Origin: Carnegiea gigantea
Taxonomy: Eukaryota > Streptophyta > Magnoliopsida > Caryophyllales > Cactaceae
Direction: 5' to 3'
Length of the DNA stretch: 64,000 nt
Assembly (NCBI GenBank): GCA_029747015.1
Contig: JAKOGI010000053.1
Location: forward strand, 659,001-723,000
This document shows positions 20,885 to 35,252 of this stretch, piece by piece. A model generated the notes under the pieces. The model ran no database searches and was not told the origin of the DNA. It worked only from the letters and a program-made list of their open reading frames with translations. Numbering within the stretch: the first letter of the stretch is position 1; every line of letters starts with the position of its first letter. The position numbers and the translations under genes were made by a program.

Positions 20885-22158
20885 AAAAATAGAAAAAGAA
20901 GAAGAAGGAGTATGAGCAGTGTAATCTTGAACAATTACAGAATATGTCCAAGAAAGAACAAAATTCAGAAGAATTAAACAAAATCATAGGAGCAATTAGT
21001 GATAAACATGACGTGTTATCTAATGATAATAAAGAGACTAATAATGTTCAACTAGAAACAGAAATATATCAGCAGATGAACCTAATCAAGCTAGAAGATC
21101 TTAATGTTGTACCTTTAGAAGAAATTAGAAGAAAATTGGATAAAAAAATATGGAAAAATGATTGTTGAAGATGAGATTGATCAAATTAGAGAAGAACTCG
21201 ACTTAAGTGAAATAGAGATCAATCTGGTTAACAATGTTGTTCCTAAACCTGAAGAATTTGATGAATCTTATAAAAGAAATACTCATTTCATAAGACCTAA
21301 ATACATTCTAGCAGGATGTACAATCAATTTTTCCTTTGAGTTTATCCCAAGGCAAACTACCACTTATGAGGAAATTGACCTTACTTTAATTAGCCAAACC
21401 CGATATATCTTAAATATCGATAGAGCTCATAATAGAGAAGAAATATTTGAACATTAAAAAAGAGGCATGAATAGTTTCTTAAATCTAAATACTACATGGA
21501 CTGCTGTAAATTTCTTAGATTATATCGAACACAGTTTTTGTGGCACTGTAACTGATTGGTATGATTCATTAAGTGAAGATGATAAAAATACATTAAGAAT
21601 GATGAAAACACCAACTGCAATGGTCAAAAATTTGTGCAAAGAAATTGAAACTAAGTTTATCGGAGCTAAACTTGATGCTGAAAAAAAAAAGCAAGAGAAT
21701 GGTAGAGAAAGACTAATAGTATAGAATTATGGGATATGAGATATCTGAAAAATTATATTGTTAAATTTAGTCAATATTATTACAAAATTGGGTATAATAA
21801 AACTAATCTTGGTATATTCTCTGATAAATTGTAATATCCTATAAATTTCATAATTAATGAAAAATACATTATATGGATTAAACGAGCAGATGTCATTGAT
21901 ACCCTCAGGTCAAGAATCTCTTATTTAAGAAAATGGATCAATGATCAATACCTTGATCTCCAAAAGTAAAAGAAAATTAAGAAACATTCCTAACTTGTTG
22001 GGATTCACCTCATCAATGGGAAAAGGAACCGGAAAGGAGAAGAAAAAGAAAATTTTATAAGAAAAAGAGCTTTAATAAGGAAAAGGGAGAAATATAAAAG
22101 AAAGTATTATAACAAACTAAGTCCTAAAAAGCGAAAATTTTTAAGGAAAGTAGCTTAT
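20885..22158 (+). pseudogene. Caulimovirid coat-protein region, N-terminal and central part, copy A
   Basis: Fragments in shifting frames span 20885-22158. They include an acidic stretch (SDKHDVLSNDNKETNNVQ, near 20998), a block with IVPKPEE-like wording (VVPKPEEFDESYKRNTHF, about 21237-21290), ITFSFEFIPRQTTTYEEID-like sequence and a lysine-rich tail near 22020-22150. The same order occurs in copy C (60600-61780). An acidic N-terminus, then a capsid core, then a basic tail and zinc knuckle is the usual caulimovirid coat arrangement. The CACTA element at 22162 separates this part from its knuckle at 30350. Multiple stops and frameshifts. Confidence 0.65.
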
Positions 22159-22689
22159 TGTATGCTACAAAAAGACTCCATATCTGCGACGAAATCACCG
22201 ATGGAAAAAGTTGTATTTTCCAATGGAAAATTGCGTTTCCGGTAGAAAATATGACACTAAAACACCCGTCGGAAATTACCTCGTCGCAGAATTTTATCCA
22301 ATGACTTCTGATGGCGCTCGACGGGATTCCCGACGGAATAACCCCGTCGGAGATTCCATCGGTCTGTGTTTCAGGCATGCACGTATTTTTGCAGGGAGAA
22401 GGGATTTCCGTTAGAAATTCCGACGGAAAATTCCGTTCGAAATTCCGATGGAAATCCCTTTTCCCTCCAAAAGAAATTTTTGGCTCCCAAAAAATTTTCG
22501 CTCCTAAAAAGTAAAGAGCTTAAATATATCACAATCACTACAAACAAACATATGTAGTAGTTGCTAAATACAAATTTTTATGTCTGAAAATTGAATGTGC
22601 TAAATTAAAAATTAATCATAATATCTACAATTGTTTTGGATCTGTAGGCAGATCATATAAATTAATCAAAATCAGATAAATTTGTGAGA

Positions 22690-23920
22690 TCATCATTGTC
22701 ATTTTGGGAGTCCTGCTCATCATCAGTGTCCAAGTTGACTTGGCTGGAAGAACCTGTACTTTGTCCTTTAAGAAATCTCAAAACTTTTTTCATAATGCGC
22801 TATGTCTTCCTCTATTTCATGGCAATTTGAGTTATAACCTCTACTTGCATGGTAATACTCTGATTGAGGAGTTGCACTTGCTCTCTTAGATCAAAGTACT
22901 CAACTAATGAGTGGCATGCAGCTGCAATTGTAACTAATTTCTTCAACTTGACCCCCTCCATGTGAAAATCATATACATGGCCTTTTTTGTCCAAATTTTC
23001 TTTAATCCAAAACTCTTCTGGGGTCATATGCAGGAGTTGGGACCCCCTTGAGTCGCAGTTTGAGTGTACTCCTCCCATTTCTTATGGTGATCCTCCTAAA
23101 AATTGTCAAAAATAAAACTATTACATACTAAGGCGATAATTATAACATATGAATAATGTCTGAATAAAATGTGCCAAAGTATTTTTTTGCAGGTTTTTTA
23201 TCAATGAAAACTTTGTCTTTGACCTTACAATGAGTATCGTTAAACAGTTCTTCACATGTGGATTCCCTACCTAATGCTTTGGCCTACAAAAAATAAAATG
23301 TGACGAATGATCAAATGTAAAGAAAGACCAAAATCTCAATCCTTACCATATGTTATATATCGGAAATACACTTATTAATAAGTATATTACTTACTAGCCC
23401 TCTCTTTCTTTCGCTAATCGGAATTGAGCCATATGTTTGTAACGAAGGACCAAAACCTTCTGCATCACTCAGTCTATTCTTTTTATCTTGTTGACTCAAT
23501 TTCTTAAACTTATCGTCCTCACTCCAATATTTGAGCATCTAATTCCAAACACTAGGTGGTAACCACTTCGCCTTTTGTTGTACTTCCTGACATATCCAAG
23601 AATATCCCTAAGTCGAGTTACACCTTTGTATTCAAAGTTACGCCGTATTTGGATTTCATTGTCTGGATGCCAGTAGTAGTGTTTCTATAAAAAAGTTGAA
23701 GTATATTAGTAAACATCTCAAACAATCTAATGACGACATTCAAATTCATTGTATAGAAAATTAATCTTGAACTCATTAAATCATATATCTCGCTGAGATT
23801 GTGGAACTTCCCTCCATGTGGTCCAAGGACGTGGGTACTTACCTGTAAAGCTTTTAATAATTTTTTGAACTACGTCCTGATATGAAAAAAACTGAGAACA
23901 AAAAAAATGTTAAAATTAAT
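22690..23920 (-). pseudogene. CACTA second protein (Transposase_24/TNPA-like), decayed
   Basis: Minus-strand blocks include FKKLSQQDKKNRLSDAEGFG (about 23538-23440), the pattern found in plant En/Spm Transposase_24 proteins, and MTPEEFWIKENLDKKGHVYD near 23025-22960. A C-terminal leucine/glutamine-rich stretch (LREQVQLLNQSITMQVEV) may be a coiled coil. The family is thought to bind subterminal repeats together with the transposase. Intron-like gaps and stops separate the blocks. Confidence 0.6.
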
Positions 23921-24799
23921 TACTGTAACCATTAAAACAATATGATTACTGAAGAAGAAAATTTATAATGAACTTACTTATTACCATCAGGTTGCAAATA
24001 TATCTTATTATTTGTGCTTGCAGCTTAACTATCAGGTGTAGGAGTTTGTCTATCTTTTCCTGCCCCTTCATTTTGGATCCCTTTGTTGTGGATTGAGTGG
24101 CTTGACATTCTAAGCTAACCAACAATCTTATTACTATTATAATGTAAGCTAACAGTGTCAAACTGTTGATAAATTAATGGATAGCTGAAGTGCCACCGAT
24201 GTAAGGATTGTTGGGTTGGATAGGTGACTGCATACCTATACCAAAAAAAGGTGGTCGTATATATGGTTGCTCATTCATGCTATCAAAATAATTTTCGAAT
24301 GGCTAAGTTGGATCAAGGAAACCTCCAAACATCCCATTGAAGGTATTTGTTTCATAGTTTTCAGCAGAATCATTTTGTGGGGTCGGTTGTGGTGCTCCTC
24401 TACCCCCGCCACTCCTAACTATTCAGCCTTGACCACTTCCATCATTTACTCTAGACATCTAACAAATAAGAACAAAATAGACATAAAATATGGCAGCGCA
24501 AACATTCATAGTATTGTCAGTGAAAAAATTACAGTGCACATATACAATTGTTTTTCCTAACTAGTTGCAATTAAAAAAAAAGTACATAGACATGCATAAA
24601 GATCCATACAACTAAAAGAATAAATCAACCATTGCGGGACACATCGTCATCGTCATCATCATCACTTTGCAATATCGTATCTCCTTCATTATTATCAGCT
24701 TATGCAGTTTTATCAACTAACGTTGTGGCTATTACATTATCCACATTCATTGTTGTCATTCGTAACTATTGATAGGCAAGTTCTAAATTATCCTTATCT

Positions 24800-27700
24800 T
24801 TAGGACCACCGTGAGGTTTGTTCGGCATAGCTACACACTAATTCGCTTTTCCTGGTATCCCCTGAGGGTAGTTAAGGCATACCACTTGGGTTGCAATACC
24901 AGCAAATATGAATGGGTCAAACTTTCTATAACGTCAGTTATGATTAACCTCGGGATATGGGGTAAATTTAGGATAACGTAGCCCCCGATGAACATCTGGT
25001 TCAAACTACTCACAATTAAAAAGTACACATTTTTTAATTGGTTCACTCGTAAATTCAACACGAATAATCTTATGAAGTATGCCATAATAATTCCCTGATA
25101 CTTCATCATCAAACACCTGGTAAGAAACCGATAACTATTAACTTTATACCTAGAAAAATATTCCACTACTATAATCGGTCAATGAGATAAGTTCACTAAA
25201 AAATTTTGCCTCTCATCATCAAACACCTGGTAAGAATTGACCTGTGAAAAAAAACAAATAATTCTCTTTAGAGTTACAAAATATTTTGTAGGAATTGAAG
25301 ATTAATTATGCAAAATTACTTACATTGTACTCAAACCACTGTGTAAAATTTACCTCGATAAACAAGTCAACTTTCACATCACTTGTGTTTGGATTATGAC
25401 CGCGAAATTGATGTCTGAACCAACTGTATTTCATGATTAAAATTATTTAATTACTTAACTATTTATTAAGTATTCAAGTAAGACTTTCAATAATTGATAA
25501 ACTTACTCCAAACATGGTTACACTTCATCGCAACTCAGTAAGATGTGAAGACGAGCGACACGGTACTCCGGCTCAATAAGATATCTTTTTCCTCAATTTC
25601 TAAATGGAGTACCCTTACGATTGAACACTGAAAGAGTTGACATTTGTGGTTCGGATTGTCGCATACCCTCATTTTGCCCAATTCTTGGGCAATGCAAACT
25701 TGACTGAAAATAATACTCAGTAAAATGTTTAATCTCAAATGCTAAGTATGCCTGAACGATGGATACCTCTATGCAAGCTTTGTTCTTTGTCGTAGGCTTC
25801 AACCGGCTAAATACCTCTCAAAAGGATACATCCATCAATATTGAACAGGACCACCCAACAAAGCCTCTTCTGTAAATGAATGGGCAAATGTTCCATGACA
25901 TTCCACAAATCAGGAGGGAAAACTGTTTCTAATTTACAAAAAAATATAGCAATGTTCTTATTTATCTCTTCACGCATGCTAACATGTAACTCACTGAAGT
26001 ATAGGTTTCTGAAAAATTCACTCAATTCGACCAAGGGTCCCAAAACATCTTCCGGAAGAGCAGCAAGAGCTAATAGAAGAAGATTCTCCCAAAAGACATG
26101 ATAATCATGACTTTTTATATTTTAAAACTTTGTGTTAGATAGATCAACCCAATTTCCCACATTAGAACAACAACCATCAGGCACATGAACCTTCCGCAAC
26201 CATTGGTAAACAATCCTTTTTTGAGCTAACGACAGTGCTAACTTGACTTTCGGCTTACACAATCTATAAGTGAACCTTCTGGTAGCTAAGTTCAACTCTT
26301 GCCTACTGCACAGAATAGACATATCCATTCTTACTTTTATATCATCCTTTGTTTTTTTTTGGAATATTCATCACTGTGTTTATAATATTTTCACTAAAAT
26401 TTTTCTCAATATGCATAACATCAAGGTTATGCCTCAAAAGTTGATGCTTCCAATAAGGCAACTCCCAAAAGATACTTTACTTTGTCCAGTTATGTTCATT
26501 TTTCTGAAATCTGAAAATTTGAAATTGTATATCTGCAGTCACTTTAGGCAATGTAGATGCTACATTAGACAATATTTCAGCAGTAATCCTTCAGGGATGG
26601 CCAATGTGTATGCTCTTCCCTTTACGAAAAGCAACTTTATTAGCTCTAAAACAATGATTCCGAGGCAAGAACCAACGATGGTAATCAAACTAAGATAGCT
26701 TTCATCTATGCTACAACTGGAATGCACAATTTTGGTGCATACAAACCGGACATGCTAACAACCCATGAGTACTCCAACCGGATGACATACCATAGGCGGA
26801 AAAATCATTAATTGTCCACATTAATGCAGCATGCAATCTAAAAGTTTTCCCGCATGAAATATCAAACGTATCCACCCCAACATCCCATAGCATTTTCAAT
26901 TCATCAATTAAGGGTTGTAAGTACACATCAATTATGTTCTTCGGATTTATTGGACCCAAAATAATACAACTTAAAAACATGTATGGAGTGGTCATACACA
27001 TACTTGGAGGCAAGTTATAAGATGTAACAATAAATGGCCACACAGAATACGATCTTCCAGATATGAAAAATGGTGTGAAACCATCAGTACAAAGACCTAA
27101 CCTTACATTCCGAGGCTCTGTCGTAAAATTTGGATACTTTTAGTTGAAATGCTTCCAAGCTAATCCATCCGACAGATGCCGGAGAACACCCGGTTCTTGG
27201 CGGTGCTCATGGTGCCATCTCATGTGGACGACAGTCCTTTTTGGGGCATACACTCTTTGTAATCTTGGGATTAAAGGTAGGTAGTGCATTCTAGCACATG
27301 AAACCTCCTTATGACCTCATTGGTTGGAGTTCTTTGGTAATTGTCTTGTATGTCCACAAAATTTGCATGCGGACAAACCCTCATGTTGTTTATAATAAAG
27401 CATGCAACCATTCAGACAACAATCAATTTCCTAAACATCTATGCCTAAATCTCTCACTTTTCTGAGTTGCTGATGATAATTTTTTGAAATGCCACTTTCA
27501 GGAGGGCATATATCTTTCATCAAACCAGCAATTTCGCTGAAACAATGTTGAGACATGTTGTGCCCTGATTTAATACTAAATAGCCTCACAGACGTTTCCA
27601 GTTCAGTTATGTTACAACCTTCATACAATGGTCTTTGGGGGGATTCAAGCATAGTATAAAATGCCTCAGGATTTACATCATGATGGCTACTCATGTTCAT

Positions 27701-28061
27701 TTCATTAGCTTGGAAGGCAGCATGAAGCATATTCTCCATATGATTATGATCGTTGTGATCGTAATGAATTTCTTGCACCCCCTACTTCCGAATTATCTTC
27801 TTCCTTATGACTTGTCCAACACCAATAATTCTTCACAAACCCCTTTCTATACAAATAAGACTTTATAACGTCAGATGTAAAATAGTGCATATTCTTGCAC
27901 TTCACACATGAACATCTATAAACTCCATTAATTCTATACTCCTCCTGATTTCGTGCAAATTCATCAAACATATTCACTCTCATCAACCACTCATCTCTAA
28001 CTCCATGTCCATCAGGATTTCTTCTCCTATACATCCCTTGAGGATGCAACGATCCATCCAT
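24800..28061 (-). pseudogene. CACTA TNP2-type transposase, decayed
   Basis: Read from 28061 downward. The N-terminal transposase-associated domain has a cysteine cluster (YRCSCVKCKNMHYF, then KSYLYRKGFVKNYWCW). A linker block reads RPLYEGCNITELETSVRLFS (27431-27778). The TNP2 core includes DGLAWKHFN, RNVRLGLCTDGFTPFF, YNLPPSMCMTTPYMFLS, and ALMWTINDFSAYG with GWSTHGLLACPVC (26711-27200). A DUF4218-like block (CKLETVFPPDLWNVMEHLPI, 25807-26043) follows, then a DUF4216-like block (24831-25166). The protein would cut and join the CACTA ends. Stops and frameshifts between blocks make it non-functional here. Confidence 0.8.
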
Positions 28062-28065
28062 ATGT

Positions 28066-30130
<2,065 letters not shown>

Positions 30131-30349
30131 ATTTTTTGAAAACCGGGCTGTGAAATTTTGACAGAATTTTCATCGGATTCCGACGGAAACCAGTCGGAAT
30201 GCTCGTCGCATTTTTCGTTGGAAATTCCATCGAAATTTGAATTTCTGTCGGAATCCAACGGTGTTTCCATCAGAATATCTGATATCCTCCAACGGGTATC
30301 CAGCGCGTCGTTTTTTCCGTCGGAGATGAGCACCCTTTTTGTAGTGTGT

Positions 30350-30682
30350 CCTGCAGGAAAAAATAACTGCAAATGCTGAGTGTGAAAGAAGTAGGACATT
30401 ATGCTAATGAATGCAAAAATAGAAAGAATAACAAGCTTATTAAAACTTTGGATAGCCTAGATTATGTTGAGCTTAGTGCAGACGAGGCATTAGATCTAGC
30501 CCTAAATAACAGCAAAGGAATTTTTGCAATCATGCTAGACAATAAATATGAAGAAAGTGATTACAAAGAAACCAATCATATGATGGAAAGTGGTTCGATT
30601 AGTCTTGGTGATCTTCAAGGAGAAGAGTTTGTTGTAGACAATGATAACGAAGAAGTCAAAGGAGATGAGTCATTCCCATAAT
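30350..30682 (+). pseudogene. Caulimovirid coat-protein C-terminus with zinc knuckle, copy A
   Basis: Continues the coat region after the CACTA insertion. Starts with the aggaaaaaataactgcaaatgc block. A CCHC-type knuckle is recognisable at about 30368-30413, but a frameshift lies between its first cysteine pair and the GHYANEC half. An acidic tail follows (DYVELSADEALDLALNN, then SGSISLGDLQGEEFVVDNDN). The knuckle binds viral RNA in caulimovirids. Copy C has the same knuckle in one frame but with two in-frame stops. Confidence 0.7.
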
Positions 30683-30769
30683 CTAGAAAGACATGATCTA
30701 TTAAAAATTTATTTTTCAATTAAAGAGCAATTATGTATGCGAAATAATGTAAGGAGATCTAGAAATCAA

Positions 30770-31200
30770 AGATTGTGAGTATGGTGTGGGAGAAGTTAAT
30801 CTTATTAACTGGGAAAACATCCTTAAACATAACAAAAACAAAAAGTACAGGAATATCCATGTTGGAACTGTCCAATTTTAAATCATTCTATTACAACATT
30901 ATAGCAAAGATATTGACCTTTATGCCCTGTCTCTGTGATATTAGGCATACGAAATTTAATAATCAAATTATTACAAGATTAAGACCAACTTATGCAATGG
31001 ATCGATAGGATTCAATTGTTGACCTGGATATTATATGAGTTTAAAAGATAAATTCACTAAAAACTTCATATTCCTTAAGATAAAAACAGTTGGAATGGAC
31101 ATGAAAAGAGAAGCATATTCATTGAGGGTATTTTGAAAAGTTATCTGCAAATTAGATAATACTATAGATCCAAAGATTAAGGTAACAATGATAGAGTGAG
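30770..31200 (+). pseudogene. Caulimovirid 30K-type movement protein, copy A
   Basis: Fragments in three frames match the 30K movement-protein pattern: NIHVGTVQ (30852-30875), LCDIRHTKFNNQIITRL (about 30926-30976) and YYMSLKDKFTKNFIFLKIKT followed by VGMDMKR (about 31030-31105). These proteins modify plasmodesmata for cell-to-cell spread. The segment lies after the coat-protein knuckle and before the protease, an order known from cavemoviruses and solendoviruses. Copy C lacks this segment (deletion across about 61936). Several stops and frameshifts. Confidence 0.6.
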
Positions 31201-31319
31201 AAAATTTTGAAAGTCATACCCCAATACAAAAGATTCAAAGGATAAAGTCTAATCCACAGGAGATAAAAATTGATCATTTATAGATATATAATTTTGCCAA
31301 CCCTACAAAAATCCATAAG

Positions 31320-32030
31320 AAAAATGTAATAAAAAATTGATGAGAATGGCAAAATTATTATTAAACCGCAATTATTAAGAAGCACGAGTGCAAGATCAGA
31401 ATGGGGAAAAGGATCTTCATCAGCTAAAGAGGAGCTTAAAGAAGATGATGCAATTAGTATGATCAGTGAAATGAGTAGAATGAGTTTTGAACAAGCAAGA
31501 CACAGTGTAGATAGAAGTATGAGTCTAGATAGGAAAGTCGTTGGGTACAAAATAAGAACTATTAATGAGCCAATTTATGAGGATGAATTAGTCAAAAATA
31601 TGACTATGGAGATATGCTATGAAGCTACTAATACAAATCCTAATAGTATCTTTATCCCAATAAAGGTATGCTTAGAGTGATATAATAAATATGAGTTGTA
31701 TGCCTACATTGATAGTAGTTGTTCTATATATTTTGGAAAAAGATCATTATTTCCAAAGTTTATGTAGAAGAGAGCTAAAAATCCTTTGCAAGTGAGGATA
31801 GCTGATAATAGCATTACGAGTCATAATGAAGCCATAAAGGGGTTATTCATAGAATTAGAAAGAGTATAATGCAACATACCAATTCTATGGGCTACTGATC
31901 AACTCTCTCATGATATGATTATTGGAAATAATTTTCAAAGACTATATTCTCCAAGCACACAAATCATAAATCAGATAACATTTACAATCAATAGTCACTC
32001 AATTCCTATTGAAAAACAACTAGTGTGGTG
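31320..32030 (+). pseudogene. Caulimovirid aspartic-protease region, copy A
   Basis: An open stretch around 31459-31680 (EMSRMSFEQARHSVDRSMSL, then RTINEPIYEDELVKN) leads to the protease region (YELYAYIDSSCSIYFGKRS). The active-site triplet, at 31711-31719, reads Asp-Ser-Ser, where copy C has Asp-Ser-Gly. In this family the Gly is part of the catalytic loop, so activity is unlikely. Downstream IADNSITSHNEAIKGLFIEL and HDMIIGNNF are typical of the retropepsin C-terminal half. In-frame stops at 31678, 31768 and 31869 region. Confidence 0.7.
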
Positions 32031-32039
32031 AGAAGGTAA

Positions 32040-32902
32040 TACTTGCACAACGTGAGAAAGCACTGACAATCTCATTACTTGATTTATTTATCAAAGAGGA
32101 GATTACCAAACAATAAGAGCAATTACGCGAAGAACTCTACTATGATAATCCATTAAAGTTTTGGAATAAAGATAGGACATTTGCAAAAATTACTTTTTTA
32201 AATCTCAATACTATTATTCAAATCAAAGAAATGGTTTATACACACCAGGAAATCGTGGAATTTGATAAACAAATCGAAGAACTTCTGGGTATAGGATTAA
32301 TAAGAAATAGTAAGAATCCTCAAACCAGTCCCGCTTTTATGATAAGAAATTATGCAGAAGAAAAAAGAGGAGGGGCAAGAATGGTAATTAATTATAAAAG
32401 CTTAATGATAATATTGTCTTTGATGATTATTATATTCCTAACAAAACTGTCCTTTTCAATAAAATTCAAGGAGTCTCTTGATTCTCAAAAATGGATTGCA
32501 AAAGCGGTTAATAGCAGATAAAAATGGATGAGGAAAGCATTCCTTTAACTACATTTCGTGCCCTACAAGGACATTATGAATGGATAGTAATGTCATTTAG
32601 TCTTAAAAATACACCTCAAATATTCCAACAGAGAATGGATAATATTTTCAAAGACCTTAGTCACTGTTGTTTAGTTTACATTTATGATACCCTTATCTTT
32701 TACAAAATCATAGAATAGTACAAAGATGATATTTTAACTGTCACCCAATGGTGCATTGATCATGACATTATACTTGTTAAGAAAAAGTGCATTTATGTTG
32801 AACAAGAAATAGAGTTCTTAGGCCTAGAGATAAAAGTTGGACAAATCACCCGACAAAAGCATATTCTTAAAAAAATAGAGAATTTCCCAGAAAAGATTGA
32901 AG
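32040..32902 (+). pseudogene. Caulimovirid reverse transcriptase, N-terminal part, copy A
   Basis: Reads EMVYTHQEIVEFDKQIEELL, GLIRNSKNPQTSPAFMIRN and RGGARMVINYK (32231-32400), then frameshifts. The later block LKNTPQIFQQRMDNIFKDL leads to the catalytic box YIYD (32678-32689), where copy C has YIDD, so a catalytic aspartate is replaced. The domain continues across the LTR element 32908-38054. In the virus it would copy pregenomic RNA into DNA. Confidence 0.8.
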
Positions 32903-32907
32903 ATACG

Positions 32908-34304
32908 TGATAAAGCTCGATTTTGACTAATTTTTGACCCTAATTTAACCCTTATTCGTCCACAATCTCTTGACTTACCTTATCTAGAAGAAGGTGAATT
33001 CACTCTCATTAGTTCATTTTATGCTTACGAGTAGTGCTTCTTGGTTTTACAGGTGTCTTGCCCAGAAATGTGAAAATCCTACCCATCCTGCCAAAAAGGG
33101 AAGCTTTAGGAATGAAATCCCAGGAAGATTGAGGGTTTGATGAAGCCCCGAAGACCACAAGAATTAGAAGTGGGGGCTGCTGCAGGAGCACGGTTGATTG
33201 CAGGGTACGCACAACCGTGCCTTGAAGTCAGGAGCTACGCACTATTGGACGCACAACCAGGCGTTTCAACCGTGCTACAACCTAGAGACGCACGGTTGAC
33301 CGTGCGTACACACATGACCGTGCGTCATTTAATTTTTCGCGACTTACTCATTTTTGCGGCAGCAGTTATGGTATCTTAGGCTTTTTGTTAGGAGAGACTT
33401 CTCTGGGGCGATTTTGGGGGTTCTTGCTCTGAATACCTTGGCATCATTCTAAACTTTATTCTTGTTCTGAATTCTTGATTTTAGTTGGGATTTGTGGATT
33501 GATTATGCCAATTGACTAAAGTACGTTTCTTCTCTCTCTTTGGTCTTCTATAAAAGTTTCCATCTTTAATCCCGGTTTTGAGTTTCTTGTTTGTAATTGG
33601 AGTTGTTGAGATGAGTAGAGGCTAAATTTGTTGTCTTGGATTGGGCGTAGCCCCTATTGTGTGAATTGGAACCGTATTCTAGGTTTTGTGAATGAATGCT
33701 CATGTTTATGACTGAACTCTCACTTAGCACGCCAAGTGTTCGATGAATTACTTGAAAGGGTTGAATTCCTTTTCTTAGGTTAGGGTTAAGGATATCAACG
33801 ACAGTTGAATCCTTTACTTAGAGCTGCTTTGTGGGTAATTTAATTTCTTAACATGAAAATAGTTAGGAGTTCGATTGGGAATAGAGGTTACTTAATCCTG
33901 TGGTTTTGTTGATTCCTGTTTCATGAAAATAGATAATAAGGATCGCCTAACCAGTCTAACGACCTTCGAGAGAAGGCGTAGATGCGCTTTAATTGGTAAT
34001 CATTTCATTTCAGTTGCTTGCATCGGTCGAATTGCATGACTTAGTTTATAGTCCAAGGAGCACAATAGTGTGGTGAACCCCAATCTAGGACCCTTGTTAG
34101 TATTGATTTAGATAATAGCAGTAGGCATTAGCAGAATAGAACTGTTACTTAGTGAAAACCAATTTTAGTAGATTCTGGCCTCAATAGAGTGTTATAGGTT
34201 GGTTTGGTGGTTAAAACCGAGTTCTCTGTGGACACGACCCGTACTTGTCGTTGTTAGCTACAACTGGCACCGTGTACTTGCAGTAACACATTTTTAAGAC
34301 AACA
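32908..34304 (+). repeat. 5' LTR of gag-only element 2
   Basis: From TGATAAAGCTCGATTTTGAC to ...TTTTTAAGACAACA. Contains repeats around gcacggttg/caaccgtgc, including ACGCACGGTTGACCGTGCGT (33289-33308). Its last 100 bp (ctctgtggacacgacccgta) is unlike the 3' LTR of the same element. Confidence 0.75.
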
Positions 34305-34308
34305 AGTT

Positions 34309-34328
34309 TTTGGCGCCGTTGTCGGGGA
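34309..34328 (+). promoter_or_regulatory. Primer-binding site (tRNA-Asp type)
   Basis: tttggcgccgttgtcgggga directly after the 5' LTR matches the complement of the plant tRNA-Asp 3' end with one difference in the core (gttgtcggg for gttgccggg). Confidence 0.8.
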
Positions 34329-34403
34329 GTTGGCGCTTTTCAATATTAGAGCTTACTTGGGCATTCGAGACTAGGCTTTTATTTTGAAAAAAAAAGAAAA
34401 AAA

Positions 34404-35252
34404 TTGAAAATTGAAAAAAAAAATTTGTCTTTTTTCCACTTTCCTCAATATGAGTATAAATTGTTTTGGAGATACTATGATAGGTTACATGCTTTTATTG
34501 CTCATTGTGCTTTTTATTTGAAAAAGTGGGAAATTTTGAATACAGATTCTGAGGGTGTGAATTGTGAGACCCGTACTCTTTTATAGTGTTTGTGCTAAAA
34601 ATGTTGATGAAGTTTGGAATTTTCTTGATTGGTTAGCTCGGAATACTTATGAATATGAGATTAGTTATACTAATTCATACATCCGACCCCTTGCATCCCT
34701 AATTATGCTCCTCGTATGTGCAAAATTTGCCATTGTTCTGATTATGCCAGTAATTCTTATCCCTATTATATTTCTGATGAGGGCTTTGCTAGACTTAGCA
34801 ATATGATAGAGATAATGAATAAGCAACAAATTAAGTTTGCTAATAAAATGCGGGAGTATGACCTATCACCCGATACTGACCTTAGTTCTAGTGCTCCTAG
34901 ACTTGATGTCAATCTGTGTAATGATGGTGCGTCTTTTTCTCCTCTAGAGTCTGGACTAGGGGAAGTCATTGACCCTCCCTTGACTACTTTATCTATTGCT
35001 ACTCCATCCTCGCCTAGTCCTTTTAGGAACAACACTGCGCTTATCATGACTTTTCTTGATACACCTTCCCCTTTAGCTCAGTCGACGGAGTTCGAAGTAG
35101 GTGAGACCTTTTCTTACTTACATTCATCTGAGTTGCATGCTCAGGTGTTCGATAAGCTCCTACAAGCTTTGACAGCATCCAAATTGGTAGCTTGGATCTT
35201 GAGAGATGAGGAGTGGCTGATGCTCCTCGCGCCTCCCATCGCACTATTTTAG
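34404..35252 (+). pseudogene. Gag-like protein of element 2, frameshifted
   Basis: The N-terminal block FFHFPQYEYKLFWRYYDRL (from about 34422) aligns with element 1 gag. Frame changes occur between 34586 and 34716. The longest open stretch, 34716-35252 (178 aa), starts with CKICHCSDYASNSYPYY, where the knuckle's His and last Cys are replaced by Tyr. It continues with LSNMIEIMNKQQIKFANKMR, matching element 1. The tail (KLLQALTASKL, EEWLMLLAP) also matches. Compared with element 1 the centre is shortened by about 150 residues. Confidence 0.7.
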